Source: Lutraria lutraria
Taxonomy: Eukaryota; Mollusca; Bivalvia; Venerida; Mactridae
Direction of reading: 5' to 3'
Length of the DNA: 64,000 bases
NCBI GenBank assembly: GCA_964023205.1
Contig: OZ026847.1
Location: forward strand, 14,453,182 to 14,517,181
A program made the position numbers and the translations under genes. Numbering within the stretch: the stretch's first letter is position 1; every line of letters starts with the position of its first letter. Below, in pieces: positions 36,301 to 43,340 of the stretch. The notes below the pieces were generated by a model that did not search any database, had not been told where the DNA came from, and saw only the letters and a program-made list of their open reading frames with translations.

Positions 36301-36374
36301 ATGACAAGCAAATAAACAGCTGATTACAATGAGAAATCATGTTACTGTACCTCGTCCGGAGTTAATTCACTCAT
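7335..36374 (-). CDS. UBE4B: Ubiquitin conjugation factor E4 B (U-box E3/E4), 26 coding exons
   Basis: Minus-strand coding exons, 5' to 3': 36374-36351, 27526-27286, 26700-26631, 26076-25989, 25315-25183, 24847-24700, 23809-23662, 23082-22982, 22312-22198, 21776-21636, 21139-21023, 20498-20400, 20106-19993, 19437-19348, 18754-18649, 17726-17485, 16725-16598, 16139-16041, 13822-13587, 12622-12496, 11847-11706, 11255-11121, 10314-10123, 9304-9130, 8596-8450, 7393-7335. They total 3417 nt (1138 aa plus stop), with every phase consistent and every border GT/AG. Human UBE4B isoforms are about 1173-1302 aa. UBE4B extends ubiquitin chains on pre-ubiquitylated substrates with E2 enzymes through a C-terminal U-box, and works with the p97/VCP segregase. 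Visible parts: an N-terminal arginine-rich motif IRRRRLARL (residues 9-17), a Ser/Thr-rich linker, [13 protein letters not shown], the Ufd2 core (roughly residues 430-1050, with [18 protein letters not shown] and [13 protein letters not shown]), and a U-box (about 1064-1138). The identification is secure. The small alternative exons known in vertebrates were not found, and unannotated microexons could exist. Confidence 0.95.
7558..7645. mobile_element. Palindromic MITE-like hairpin
   Basis: ACAATTGCGCCCATTTGATAT on the left is mirrored by ATATCAAATGGGCGCAATTGT on the right. Inside them TTTTTCAAGAAAT and ATTTCTTGAAAAA continue the pairing to a centre near 7604. The hairpin has about 43 bases per arm with few mismatches. 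It lies in the last intron of UBE4B and has no coding capacity. Confidence 0.6.
7740..8102. repeat. Two adjoining dispersed non-coding repeats
   Basis: Position 7780-7940 (GTCAGTGGCCACC, then TTTTGTCTTTCCCATGGG and CAGGTTTGACTGTA) shares its right half with the element at 37961-38065. It abuts 7940-8102, which is bounded by ACAACCTCTTCAAATCAACA and GGAGAGGTTGAACTGT, an imperfect inverted pair. Both look like short DNA-transposon derivatives within the last UBE4B intron. Confidence 0.4.
9130..23809 (-). CDS. UBE4B: UBE4B exons 7-24: pre-core and Ufd2 core
   Basis: These 18 exons encode about residues 235-1070. Exon 7 has [20 protein letters not shown]. Exon 8 has [17 protein letters not shown]. 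Exon 13 has [20 protein letters not shown]. Exon 16 has [20 protein letters not shown], exon 18 [19 protein letters not shown], exon 19 [13 protein letters not shown], exon 21 [20 protein letters not shown] and exon 23 [13 protein letters not shown]. This all-helical region is the Ufd2 core that positions substrate and partners next to the U-box. Most introns are phase 0. Intron 18 (13823-16040) holds the Helitron-like element and intron 23 (9305-10122) the tRNA-Sec gene. Confidence 0.92.
9751..9757 (+). promoter_or_regulatory. TATA element of tRNA-Sec gene
   Basis: TATATAT begins about 31 bases upstream of the mature tRNA-Sec 5' end. In animals tRNA-Sec is transcribed by Pol III from a type 3 upstream promoter that uses a TATA box near -30. 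The position fits that expectation. A proximal sequence element could not be assigned by eye. Confidence 0.5.
9782..9868 (+). tRNA. Selenocysteine tRNA, anticodon TCA
   Basis: This 87-nt gene matches the animal tRNA-Sec nearly base for base. The 5' end is GCCCGAATGACCCTCGGTGG and the anticodon arm is GCAGGCTTCAAACCTG, with TCA at 9817-9819. It has a variable arm that pairs (ATGA...TCAT), the T-arm GTGGTTCAATTCCAC, and the 3' acceptor TTCGGGC plus discriminator G. The long acceptor/T stack is as expected for tRNA-Sec. It decodes UGA at SECIS-directed sites, so this genome is expected to make selenoproteins. It sits antisense in intron 23 of UBE4B. A TTTT run at 9887-9890 could terminate Pol III. 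No loss of a key base is seen, so it looks functional. Confidence 0.97.
14095..15857 (+). mobile_element. Helitron-like non-autonomous element with ~160-bp tandem core
   Basis: The element starts with a short palindrome (AGGGCCATGATGGCCCT, about 14098-14114) and GCTCACCAGGAG. It continues with about nine direct repeats of about 155-165 bp, each carrying GAACAAACTTGGTAGAGGTCC and AGCTCTAGGCCTTGTGGTTT, then a unique tail with GACGCACGATGGACGC. The 3' end is a hairpin GAGCAC-ATTC-GTGCTC (15831-15846) followed by CTAA (15853-15856). A hairpin shortly before CTRR is the Helitron 3' signature, and tandem ~160-bp cores are known for bivalve 'pearl'-type elements. No Rep/helicase is encoded. It lies in UBE4B intron 18. 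Assignment to Helitrons is an inference from the 3' end. Confidence 0.6.
16408..16585 (+). repeat. tRNA-derived SINE
   Basis: The head GGGGCCTATGATCAAGTGG is followed by CTAGCTTACAGAAGGTAAGTG, AAGCTGGAAAAGTC, AAATGACCC and the tail GTGACGTTAAACCCCAGC plus an A-run. It belongs to the same family as the CYB5D1 intron copy. It ends 13 bases short of UBE4B exon 17, in the intron between exons 17 and 18. Confidence 0.6.
17232..17445 (+). repeat. tRNA-derived SINE with B-box
   Basis: CTAGATGAGTGGTCTATAAC and AGAGTTCAAATCCCTATCGA (B-box like) precede CACATGTGAGAATCTGTCAAG, GGTCAGTGGTCC and a diverged tail (GATGACCCAGATTG). It is more degenerate at its 3' end than the 16408 copy. It lies in intron 16 of UBE4B. 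Confidence 0.5.
18101..18310 (+). repeat. tRNA-derived SINE
   Basis: GGGGGGACTCCATGATTAATT starts the copy. TTCACATGTTAGGAAACTGTC, CCAGCTAACTTACAGAAGGT and CCAAATGACTCTGGCTG follow. It is the same family as the other SINEs in this window and lies in UBE4B intron 15. Confidence 0.5.
19640..19800. repeat. Possible dispersed GC-skewed repeat
   Basis: A purine-rich block (GGTAGGGGAAGGGACC, TTTGGGGGAAAG, GGGGACGACACC) stands out from the AT-rich intron between exons 13 and 14 of UBE4B. It looks like a diverged dispersed repeat; no family could be assigned. Confidence 0.25.
24123..24220. mobile_element. Palindromic MITE-like hairpin
   Basis: The left arm (24123-24159; CATATTTTGAATTTTATG inside) and right arm (24184-24220; CATAAAATTCAAAATATG inside) are inverted repeats of 37 bases with about four mismatches and a 24-base loop. 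It lies in UBE4B intron 6. No coding content. Confidence 0.5.
24700..27526 (-). CDS. UBE4B: UBE4B exons 2-6: N-terminal region
   Basis: Exon 2 opens [18 protein letters not shown], an arginine-rich motif equivalent to the VCP/p97-binding motif of vertebrate UBE4B. A long Ser/Thr/Gln-rich low-complexity linker follows. Exon 4 encodes [16 protein letters not shown], matching the vertebrate DVDSGIE/MEVDE block, which contains the reported caspase/granzyme cleavage site. Exon 5 has [20 protein letters not shown] and exon 6 [17 protein letters not shown], matching the first helical segment. The region is likely a disordered regulatory arm; this last point is inference. Confidence 0.88.
26285..26530 (+). 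repeat. tRNA-derived SINE
   Basis: GGGGCCTCCATGGTAGAGAGG starts the copy. GTGAGTTTGAATCCCACCC (B-box), CCAGCTAGTTAGTGGTCAG, AGGGTTCTACTCCAC, AAATGACCCTTGG and an A-rich tail follow. It is the best-preserved head among the SINEs here, and lies in UBE4B intron 3. Confidence 0.6.
28005..28150. repeat. GC-rich dispersed repeat
   Basis: CTGGGGGTCTAGGGGGGCATC, CAGGGGCAAAGCCCCCCAGAA and GCTCCTGGATTTTAGC resemble a widely dispersed invertebrate repeat with paired G- and C-runs. It lies just upstream of the TIR element in UBE4B intron 1. Confidence 0.35.
28249..28258. repeat. Left target-site duplication CGCATATCTC
   Basis: CGCATATCTC at 28249-28258 recurs in direct orientation at 35108-35117, immediately outside the two terminal inverted repeats. 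The unambiguous core is GCATATCTC (9 bp), so the duplication is 9 or 10 bp. Confidence 0.75.
28259..28498. repeat. Left terminal inverted repeat
   Basis: It aligns over its length with the reverse complement of the right end. Shared blocks are GCCTAATTGAAGACCTAC, GGTAATTGAAGACCTACGG, TTAGATTTGGATTCAGAACC, GAAAGTGATTT and CGCGGAAGAA. TGAAGACCTAC occurs several times near the tip, and such repeated subterminal motifs are typical transposase-binding candidates. Confidence 0.75.
28726..31330. repeat. Tandem array of 212-220 bp units inside the TIR element
   Basis: The landmark GAAGACCTACGGGTA starts at 28726, 28946, 29160, 29374, 29588, 29802, 30022, 30236, 30456, 30670 and 30882. Decayed units follow at 31118 and 31305. 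Each unit also has GGTCGAGGCGAACTTC and CAAATACAGTACAAATACAT. Two length classes exist, 220 bp (with an ATAAAAA-type insert before TTGACTAATTG) and 212-214 bp. Units are nearly identical, implying recent amplification or homogenisation. Each carries the tip motif TGAAGACCTAC twice. No ORF spans the units. Confidence 0.9.
31331..33240. other. AT-rich interior of the TIR element, short repeats
   Basis: No convincing gene is present. AGCAGACAAATT-like words recur at 31770-31925. A ~70-105 bp spaced repeat with AAAACATTAATATAACATGTG occurs around 32650 (diverged), 32748, 32818 and 32922, the later copies followed by GTGTCATA. A diverged echo lies near 34389. Confidence 0.5.
33276..33990 (-). CDS. 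SGNH/GDSL-type hydrolase-like protein, 2 exons
   Basis: Exon 1 runs 33990-33755 and exon 2 33648-33276, joined CCA-AG|G with GTAAGA and a CAG acceptor, giving 202 aa. SGNH landmarks appear in order: block [15 protein letters not shown] (nucleophile Ser), block II YGVSGMS (Gly), block [12 protein letters not shown] (Asn, GGNN in place of GGND), and block V DDDLVHPG (Asp and His). The predicted fold is a small esterase/acyl-hydrolase with a complete Ser-Gly-Asn-His set. No signal peptide or membrane segment is evident. A shorter start at [10 protein letters not shown] would trim about 25 residues, and I cannot choose between them. It lies inside the TIR element and is probably cargo or a captured gene. 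Substrate unknown; SGNH domains are recurrent in invertebrate transposable elements. Confidence 0.72.
34042..34612. repeat. Direct duplication with inserted TIR-tip motif
   Basis: Blocks at 34042-34170 and 34424-34612 share CTTGTGTTTCAAAATG, CCCGTTATT, AAGTGTGTAAT, AATTATGACACAT, ATTGCGAATTATAT and CCAAACTTAC. The second copy has a ~50-bp extra piece with GTCTTCCGTAGGTCTTCAAT, the same motif that forms the TIR tips. Both copies lie between the SGNH gene and the right TIR. Confidence 0.65.
34887..35108. repeat. Right terminal inverted repeat
   Basis: The reverse complement pairs with 28259-28498 (GCCTAATTGAAGACCTAC, TTAGATTTGGATTCAGAACC, GAAAGTGATTT, CGCGGAAGAA). The outer end, read inward, is GGCCTGCCTAATTGAAG. 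It differs from the left TIR by scattered substitutions and small indels, so the insertion is not brand new. Confidence 0.75.
35108..35117. repeat. Right target-site duplication CGCATATCTC
   Basis: This is a direct copy of 28249-28258, immediately outside the right TIR. With the paired TIRs it defines the insertion. Confidence 0.75.
35412..35482. mobile_element. Perfect palindrome, MITE-like
   Basis: The centre 35424-35470 has 23-base perfect arms around a single G: CCCCATAATGGCCAATTGTT... and its mirror ending GGCCATTATGGGG. Outside, GTCAAATGCCA and TCGCTTTTGAC continue an imperfect match. This is either a foldback MITE or a strong cruciform. It lies in UBE4B intron 1, just beyond the TIR element. 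Confidence 0.6.
35946..35978. repeat. C-rich simple repeat
   Basis: A homopolymer-like C-run with ACCCCCGCC leads into AAGACG. It is a simple repeat and also a spot where assembly length may be unreliable. Confidence 0.6.
36351..36374 (-). CDS. UBE4B: UBE4B coding exon 1
   Basis: This 24-base exon encodes MSELTPDE and ends at a GTACAG donor. It corresponds to the vertebrate N-terminus MEELSADE, which in vertebrates also precedes the IRRRRLARL exon. The ATG at 36374 is therefore chosen as the start. The downstream intron is about 8.8 kb, enlarged by the TIR element. Confidence 0.88.
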
Positions 36375-36600
36375 TTTGCAATCTCTTCCAACCAATAGTT
36401 ATCGATTTTTTCAGTGAGCTAGAATAGTAAATTATACAATAACCATCTCCGTGTAGGATATATGCAACTATATTGGTTAATTTCAGCGTGTTCTAGAAAC
36501 AAAAACACAACCAAACAAAAAGCTGATGAACGTCTGATTCACCCGGAAGTGTTTTGGTTTCGGAGTACTTCGGTTCCGGGGAATGTGTATTCGCCGGCGT
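36375..36600 (-). promoter_or_regulatory. Probable UBE4B promoter/5'UTR with ETS-like site
   Basis: CCGGAAGT (36543-36550) lies about 170 bases upstream of the UBE4B ATG in a locally GC-rich stretch (TTTCGGAGTACTTCGGTTCCG). The same ETS core is found upstream of CYB5D1. No TATA box is obvious. Transcription start not determined. Confidence 0.35.
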
Positions 36601-37024
36601 AGCATAAAAACTTGACCCCGTTGAAAAATGCATGTATGAATTGTGCCTAGGGAGAAAGTTCATCCGGAGGCTTGTCCATGTTTAACTCGCTTTCTAAGCC
36701 TCATCGGATATCCTCTCAATTTCGACACCAACCATGTTGTTCACATGGGTCTAATCGGGTCTGAATTAAATAAACTTTATGTACATATATATGCAGAACT
36801 CTTGTTTCAGCTTTGGGTGATGTTTTTCAACGTTTCATGCAATTTGTCATCATTTAAAGCAAAATTTAAAAAATCGGTGTTAGTCCCTATCAATACATGA
36901 AAGAAACTGTTTATGAAAACCCCGAACAAATCGTCTATACATGTTAAATACAAATTACCTGTTAATTAAGTTATATGCACAGAAAACTAAAATAAAAGTC
37001 TGCATCTGTAATTGGATGTTCTGA

Positions 37025-37050
37025 CAGAGACGTATTATTATACGTCTCTG
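37025..37050. repeat. Short hairpin CAGAGACGTAT/ATACGTCTCTG
   Basis: Two perfect 11-base arms around TATT. This hairpin resembles the tip of a dispersed bivalve MITE family, but only this fragment is evident here. Confidence 0.4.
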
Positions 37051-37960
37051 GTTCTAGTAATAAAAAATAAGATTATTTTGACTACTGTAACGGATACATG
37101 CAATTGTAATTCTGATAGAAATGGTTAAATGTGTTACAACAATACACTTTAAATAATGAACTATATATAGCTATTGAAAGTTTAGATGTAAGGACCTGTG
37201 ACGATGTGTTCCAACTTGGGTATCAAGGATCATGAGTTTACAGAATCCATATGAAAGGCAGCGATTATTTGCCATTCCGATGTGACACGTCACCGGACAC
37301 AGGCGGCTAGATAGTTACACAGCAAGGGATGTTATCTGGTTACTTCTACAAAAAATGGAAAGAGTATATAAGCTTTTGGATAAGAAATGACCAAATCTGG
37401 AGATTGACAAGTCGGGGAACGAACGTAGGTATGGTGCGAGTATATAGCTAGATCTTTTGCAGTTGGAGATGAAACTTCTACCTATATATCCTTTCTGTAT
37501 CCGGGTTTACAGAAAATTGTTGATAGTTTAAGCCATGGATCATAATGGCAGACGATTTTCAACAATAGACAGAGACAACGATCCCAGTTTCAAAAGCTTC
37601 GCACAATTATACATTGGTGCCTGGTAGTGTGTTCGTTGCCACATGAGTAACTTAACGGCGAGTACAACAACAGAAAGTTTGGACAAGGAATAATCTGGTA
37701 TACATGGAAGGGCCACACGTACTGTTTCCATGACGACCCGTGAAATGAAAATGCAACAGACATAGAAATGAACGACCAACTTGAAGTAATGAACATCTGT
37801 CGGTAAAGACAAACGTGTAGAAACGAACACCTCTCAACTTGCTTTAAAAATTCAGAAGGTTATTATTCATCGTTTGCAATACTTGAACTTTTGAAATACG
37901 TTTATCTTATAATATTCAAGAATTTTCTTGTGCACACGTGTGTACGCACATATACATACT

Positions 37961-38065
37961 GTCAAACTTGCGTTAGCGGCCGCCACTGAATAAAGGCCAC
38001 CTGTAAATAATTATTAAAGGACACATTATGTCTTTCCCAAGGGTGGCCTATGTTCACAGGTTTGA
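37961..38065. mobile_element. Short MITE-like element
   Basis: It starts GTCAAACTTGCG and ends CACAGGTTTGAC, a ~105-bp element with short terminal inverted repeats. Inner AGCGGCC and GGTGGCC are also related. Its TATGTCTTTCCCAAGGG block matches the element at 7780-7940. Confidence 0.5.
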
Positions 38066-39084
38066 CTTTACATTATATAAATGAATTATAAATATACTAC
38101 ATTGAGCACTTTTACCATGTTATTATTATTTAGTCTGCAAAAGTATGCAAACAGTTGTTATTACTGCTCTGTCTCAGTAGAAGCACTTTAATAGTAATAT
38201 TTTATAATTATTTTATCTTTTTGCTCTCTCTCCAAACTATAAATTTATTATTTTAAATATTTTTTCCTGAAGAAAAATAATGCACGAATGTGATATGCTG
38301 TGAAAAGTGGTGTTTTGTTTTTAATTTCAAAACTAGACATCTGAAAAATGAACAAAGAATTGTAACAATCAAGAATTCATATCAGCTTCACTATGAAAAA
38401 TAAATACAGTCAAAGATACACCCTTAATTATTTCAAAATTAAAAACAAAACACTATTTTTCACACTTCATGTGAACGTAAATAATAAAAATCGGAGGAAA
38501 ATGTATGTCCATTTTTGGTCTCATTAGTAATACGTAAGATCCATGCTTTTGTTCTTTCTTAGCAATTTGAGATTTTTAGTCGTTCTTAAGTTTATGTAAA
38601 TTAAACTGTTGTATTCTAGGCCTTGAAATATCTTGCTTGTATTTCTATGGCTAATTATCTATTGCACTACTGTGTGGACATTTTTACAGAACGAACTGTC
38701 GGATTTTAACGTTTGAACTTACCGTGAAATTAGTACATTTATAACGTATTAGTATATAAATGGTATCGTTTATTGGATTTTATTACATCACTTGATACCT
38801 TGTTTTAAATTCAATGATTATCTTTTATGTCTTCTACAATTCATTATCTGTATTTTCATGTATTGTTATATTTAGCAACATTCGTTGTTGACTTCATATG
38901 GACGTATAATTGATAAACTTCGGAGGACAATGTATGTTCATTCTTTGTCTTTTTAGACTAGTGAAAAAGTCGGAAACCAGTGTTATTCAACTGACAGACA
39001 CAATGTGCAAGTTTTGAGAAAAGCACCGCATGATAAATATATCCGTGACCACATAAACACGTCTTAAGTAATTAGTAGTCAACC

Positions 39085-39306
39085 CTCCCCCTTGATCTAG
39101 TGGTTAAGGTCGCTGAATACAAACCACTGTAACATCTCACTGTTAGAAAGCCAGGGGTTCTAGCCCAGCTTCCCGGACCATGAAAGTATAGGTGAAAGTA
39201 GGCAGTTGCTTACGGAGCATGGAAGTCAAGAACTGGTTCTAGATCTTACATGGAGCGATGCTTAGATGAACTCTTGAAAAGTTGCGTAAAACTCCAATAA
39301 ACAAAC
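39085..39306 (+). repeat. tRNA-derived SINE, second family
   Basis: CCTTGATCTAGTGGTTAAGG (A-box like) and CCAGGGGTTCTAGCCC (B-box like) head a ~220-bp unit. It ends GTTGCGTAAAACTCCAATAA followed by AAACAAACAAAAC. The tail and body differ from the other SINEs in the window. Confidence 0.5.
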
Positions 39307-39679
39307 AAAACATAATTAGTATAGTCATTTAATATAAATATTTCGACATAGTTGCAATTGTCAGTGTTAACATTGATAATCAATGATATTTTTTTTTATT
39401 TCTTGAAGATATATTTTGCGACTTTAACCATTCATATTTTTTTCCCATCTTAATGACATGGACAAAGGTATGATAAGTTGAATCTTTATTAAACCCAGTT
39501 TTACCAAAAACGCCAAATCGGAAGGTATTACAGTACTACATTGCAACCTCCCTACAACAGCCATCATTGGGGAGAGAAATGTATGGCCCTTGAGAGGAGG
39601 TGGCTGTCGTTTTGGGGTAGGCGTATTGGGTCCTTACTAGTTACATGTGTAAAAGAAGAAGGAAAATAATGTACTCTAT

Positions 39680-39755
39680 GCGGGGCTCGAAGCCACGACC
39701 TCCTGCTTGCAAGTCGGATGCTCAACCAACTGAGCGAATATAGTTGTTGAACCCT
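39680..39755 (-). repeat. tRNA-like relic
   Basis: On the minus strand TTCGCTCAGTTGGTTGAGC (D-arm), CTTGCAA (anticodon loop) and GTGGCTTCGAGCCCCGC (T-arm) are recognisable. The anticodon stem has mismatches and the acceptor stem does not pair well, so it is a pseudogene or SINE head. Confidence 0.45.
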
Positions 39756-40024
39756 GCTTTATGAGTGCATAAAACCTGATACATGTATCTTCTTCTTCTA
39801 ATGTAATGGCTAGCAATCATTTACTGATTATAATGGCCATGCGTGGGTGTTAGTAAAAGAGATAGGGATGCTAGGTCTCCCAAGCTACTCAATCCACCTA
39901 GGAAAACCTAGCAACGTGAAAAAAGTGGTGCAAAAACATAATACCTTAATGCTTTAATACATTCTGTAATATGTACATGTTTTTTGTGCAAAGGAAAAGA
40001 GTATTAGTATTTCAAAAATAAAAG

Positions 40025-40670
40025 CATGCAGGGCATATTTATGGAGTCAGCGCTGACTACATCCTGTGGTAGAGTGTTCTTCACATAGACTGTACGGGGA
40101 GCGAATTATTACATTGTACTTGTATTTGCCATTTGTCGGTTGTACTAGGTGGTATGCCTGATTATGGTAATGTTTTTATTGCCTTGTGTATTATTGTAGA
40201 TACTGATTCATATTAAGAGCAACTGTGTTATTGACTATTTTGTAAAATAAAATTAACCGGTATGTGGTATGCCTACCATCTAGGTATTGCCAATTATGGG
40301 ATGTGAGAATGTTGGTTATCGTACCTGGTGCCTAGCTTAGAGTACTCATTAGTTACAAATCTTGCAGCATGCTTTTGTACAGACTCTATTTTATCAATAT
40401 CTTTCCTTTAATATTGATCCCAAGTGGAAGAGGAATATTCTAATATTGGGCGAACTAATGAATATAAGCCACATAATTAGTTTCTTTAGAAACTGAATGC
40501 AAATTACGCTTTAGGAACCATAGTGTTTGACTAGCTTTAGTTGTAACTTTATTTGCGTGCGCTGACCAGGAAAGATCAGATGCTATGTCTATCCCTAGAT
40601 AAGTGGCTTGATTCCCTCCATCCAAGTATGGGTGTACATTGTATGTACTATTATGATCAAACATATGTGA
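40025..40670 (-). pseudogene. Decayed non-LTR retrotransposon reverse transcriptase (C-terminal part)
   Basis: The minus strand reads YLGIDIASDLSWSAHANKV, ASQTLWFLKRNLHSV, then after a frame change RPILEYSSSTWD, KDIDKIESVQKHAARFVTNE, then ILTSHNWQYLDGRHTTY, LILFYKIVNNTVALNMNQYL and finally LPQDVVSADSI. This order is that of the thumb/C-terminal region of CR1/Jockey-like reverse transcriptases. Several frameshifts and stops break it, and the catalytic palm and endonuclease are absent. It is a 5'-truncated, dead copy. Confidence 0.75.
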
Positions 40671-40699
40671 AACAAATTAATTGTATGCCTTGTCAAAGT

Positions 40700-43250
40700 T
40701 TCCAATACTTATAAATCTGTATTGCAGCATGATAATGACACAACATCATGAAACCATTTTTAATTCCTCAATTTCTGAGCTTTTATGTACACGCTCACTA
40801 AGTAATGCACTTATCAACATCACTGTTTTCCCCCATGATACTAAATAATGGAAACAGTAAGTGAAATATGCGTAGTTTTTATATGCAGAATGTGGCTGTA
40901 AATTACTTAAATAAGGGAGTTAACAAGAACAATTTCGCGGGTACTTTTACGACTAGTTACCAAACATTGACCGATATTTCTTTTGCAAGCATACAAATTT
41001 CTGAAATACAGTGTATTGTAGATAGTTACTGGAATACTAAAAACTTTGCATAAAATTAGCAGAGAAATAAAATAATACGATAAAACCAATATTTACAAAT
41101 AGTAATCTGTTTGGACACATTAAGTCAATTTCACAAAATAAAGAATCGGTCTGGACAGTGGTCTTCATTTGTTGAGTTATACTGTACATTTTGTATCATT
41201 AAATGTTTACGTTGGGAGAATTAGCGTAATCACTGAAATCACGAGAAACATGTGATATTTGTAAATATTCGGTTGTAACTAAGGAATGTCATTGACGAAG
41301 AACAGATTATTGGATTTACGTGTTTAAGTAACAGACGACATATTGCTTGGTTCAGTCAAACTATAATGTATATAATTATTATGTTGAAAATTATAAACAG
41401 AACAGAACATATACTATGTCATCTATTTAGTATATTGCAACAAAACGGTGTATTAATATAGACAATTATACTTGTAAGCTAACAAACAGTAATACAGTAA
41501 GTATGTATGATATTAACCCAACAATTATAAATACATATACACACAAGACAAGAGAAACAAAATATAGATATCAATAAATTTGTAAGTTATTTATCCCTTG
41601 TATAAGAATAGTATACAACTAAAGCTTTTGATTCAAGATTTAAAGATGCAATTTAGTAATAGAGGCCACCGGCCAAGAATACATATTCATATACACATCA
41701 AAAGTTATATACATGTAGAGTTGTGTAAGCAGCTTGTCTCTTTAAACAAAAAAAAGAGATTTCACATACATGTATTGCCATCCTAATGACAATATTTTAC
41801 GTAGACATGTATATATTTATGTTAACATTCATATAAACAATTTGTTTAATGTATACAATTACAATACATAATAATACTTAAATATATATGTTACCCATCT
41901 TTCATTTTGATTTATAGTTGCTTATCAAAATTTACAGGTCGCTTCCAATATTCATTGTTTAAATTTATGTACTTGGATGTGATTCCTATCACATACAATT
42001 ATTCTGCCAATATTAGGACTGTCAGATTTTACTTTATAAATACACAATCTGGTTTTTACTGACATCCCAAGAATATAGGGTCATGGAACTGTCTTCAAAG
42101 ATATTTTTAGTTCGAAGATATACATAAAATACTACAAAAAAATTGACCGAAACAGAAGTAAAAGAAGAAAATAGGGTCGTGTAAGTGATTAGGATTATTT
42201 TAGATAAAGAAATTTTATACACAATAATGTTGAACGCTACATTTGTATTTGTACTTAGTGTAAGACCGTTTTTCCATGCATACGTGATCCATGATGCGTG
42301 TGTGCACGCGTCCACTTCCGAATGCGAAATCCGCGGGGCCTTTTCCATCAGTACGTGTCCGTCGTCCGTAATATATCATTATGTATCAAACATGGTCGTA
42401 TATTACAAGATAATAATACCGGAAGCTTTCAGAATTGCTATATTTCAATTTCCACAAAAACACGCAAATATGCAGGGATATAATTTATATCATAATTATA
42501 CAAGTAGCATCAACGCCTAATGGGCAGCCATTTAATTTTCACTTTTCGCTGTCCTCGTATTCAGGTAGGATAGAATGTGTACCTAATGTTCAGGATCCTC
42601 AGCTTATTATCAATATGATATAAGGTTTAGTAAGTATACGCTTCTTACTGAATACGATGTCTATCTGCTTAGATGGGATTCACGTGAACTCCTCCGAGTG
42701 CGTCTAGTGCTCGAGGTGTTTCGTGATTCCCGTAGTCTTTTCAACACAGACCGATTTACGAGGATGAATAGCATCTGTGTTGCTCTCACACAACGTTATA
42801 TGATAAACTGATATTGGCTCTGGACATGTTCGGAGACAACATGGCAGCACCGGGCGTTGTGAAAATGTAATGTCAGACCCAAATTTGTCTGTCATAATTA
42901 TCATTGTCGTCTTACTTCAGTGGAATTGGCTACCCATTAAAGCAAACTGACGACAAAGTCATTGAATCAATTTTCTCTGTATAATTGCGACAACATACTC
43001 TTGTTTTGAAAAAAAGGAAAATGCCTTTAATCGCGAATATGTTGTGTGAAAAATGGTTTGTTTTCGAGTAAATATAATTAGATATAACGTGCATACAGAC
43101 ACACTATATTGTCTAATTAGTGTCTAATTGTAGATAAGTAGATGTACTTTAATTTAGTCAGCACTATTCAACTTGAATTCGAAGTAATTACACTGGTTCC
43201 TTGTTTGCTGTACAAATAAGTTCCCAATTTTTTAAGCTGTTAACGTTTAC
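40700..43250. other. Intergenic DNA, no supported gene
   Basis: It is AT-rich, with a small GC-rich patch at 42290-42365. Overlapping ORFs on both strands near 42034-42623 look like chance frames. No RNA gene seen. Confidence 0.35.
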
Positions 43251-43258
43251 CCATAAAA

Positions 43259-43340
43259 GTCAGATCGGGATTTGAACCCGAATCTCCCCATAGCCAATTA
43301 TAACTGGCCTGGATTGCTTTATCCAATTAAGCTATCTGAC
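43259..43340 (-). repeat. tRNA-like sequence with intact acceptor and T stems
   Basis: On the minus strand, GTCAGAT pairs perfectly with ATCTGAC. The D-stem GCTT/AAGC and T-arm TCGGG-TTCAAAT-CCCGA are intact. The middle is abnormal: GGCCA/TGGCT encloses an 8-base loop GTTATAAT, and one base is missing between acceptor and D-stem. At 82 nt it is longer than a class I tRNA. It is a tRNA pseudogene, a SINE head, or an odd class II tRNA. Confidence 0.45.

Larger units (their letters stand above)
36640..40000. other. Intergenic DNA, no supported gene
   Basis: ORFs are short and lack recognisable motifs. A TATA-like AGTATATAAGC at 37360-37370 could belong to an unseen promoter. Small elements within it (37025, 37961, 39085, 39690) are listed separately. 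Confidence 0.4.

Noticed and set aside
36643..36900. 85-aa frame MPREKVHPEACP
   Set aside because: No family recognised, no splice-supported partner exon, and its composition resembles chance in this region. It lies upstream of UBE4B, where a divergent gene is possible but unsupported.
37360..37370. TATA box of a hidden gene
   Set aside because: AGTATATAAGC is a fair match, but no downstream exon or ORF could be supported.
42034..42623. Overlapping 61-111 aa frames on both strands
   Set aside because: Mutually overlapping frames with low-complexity hydrophobic content and no splice or homology support.
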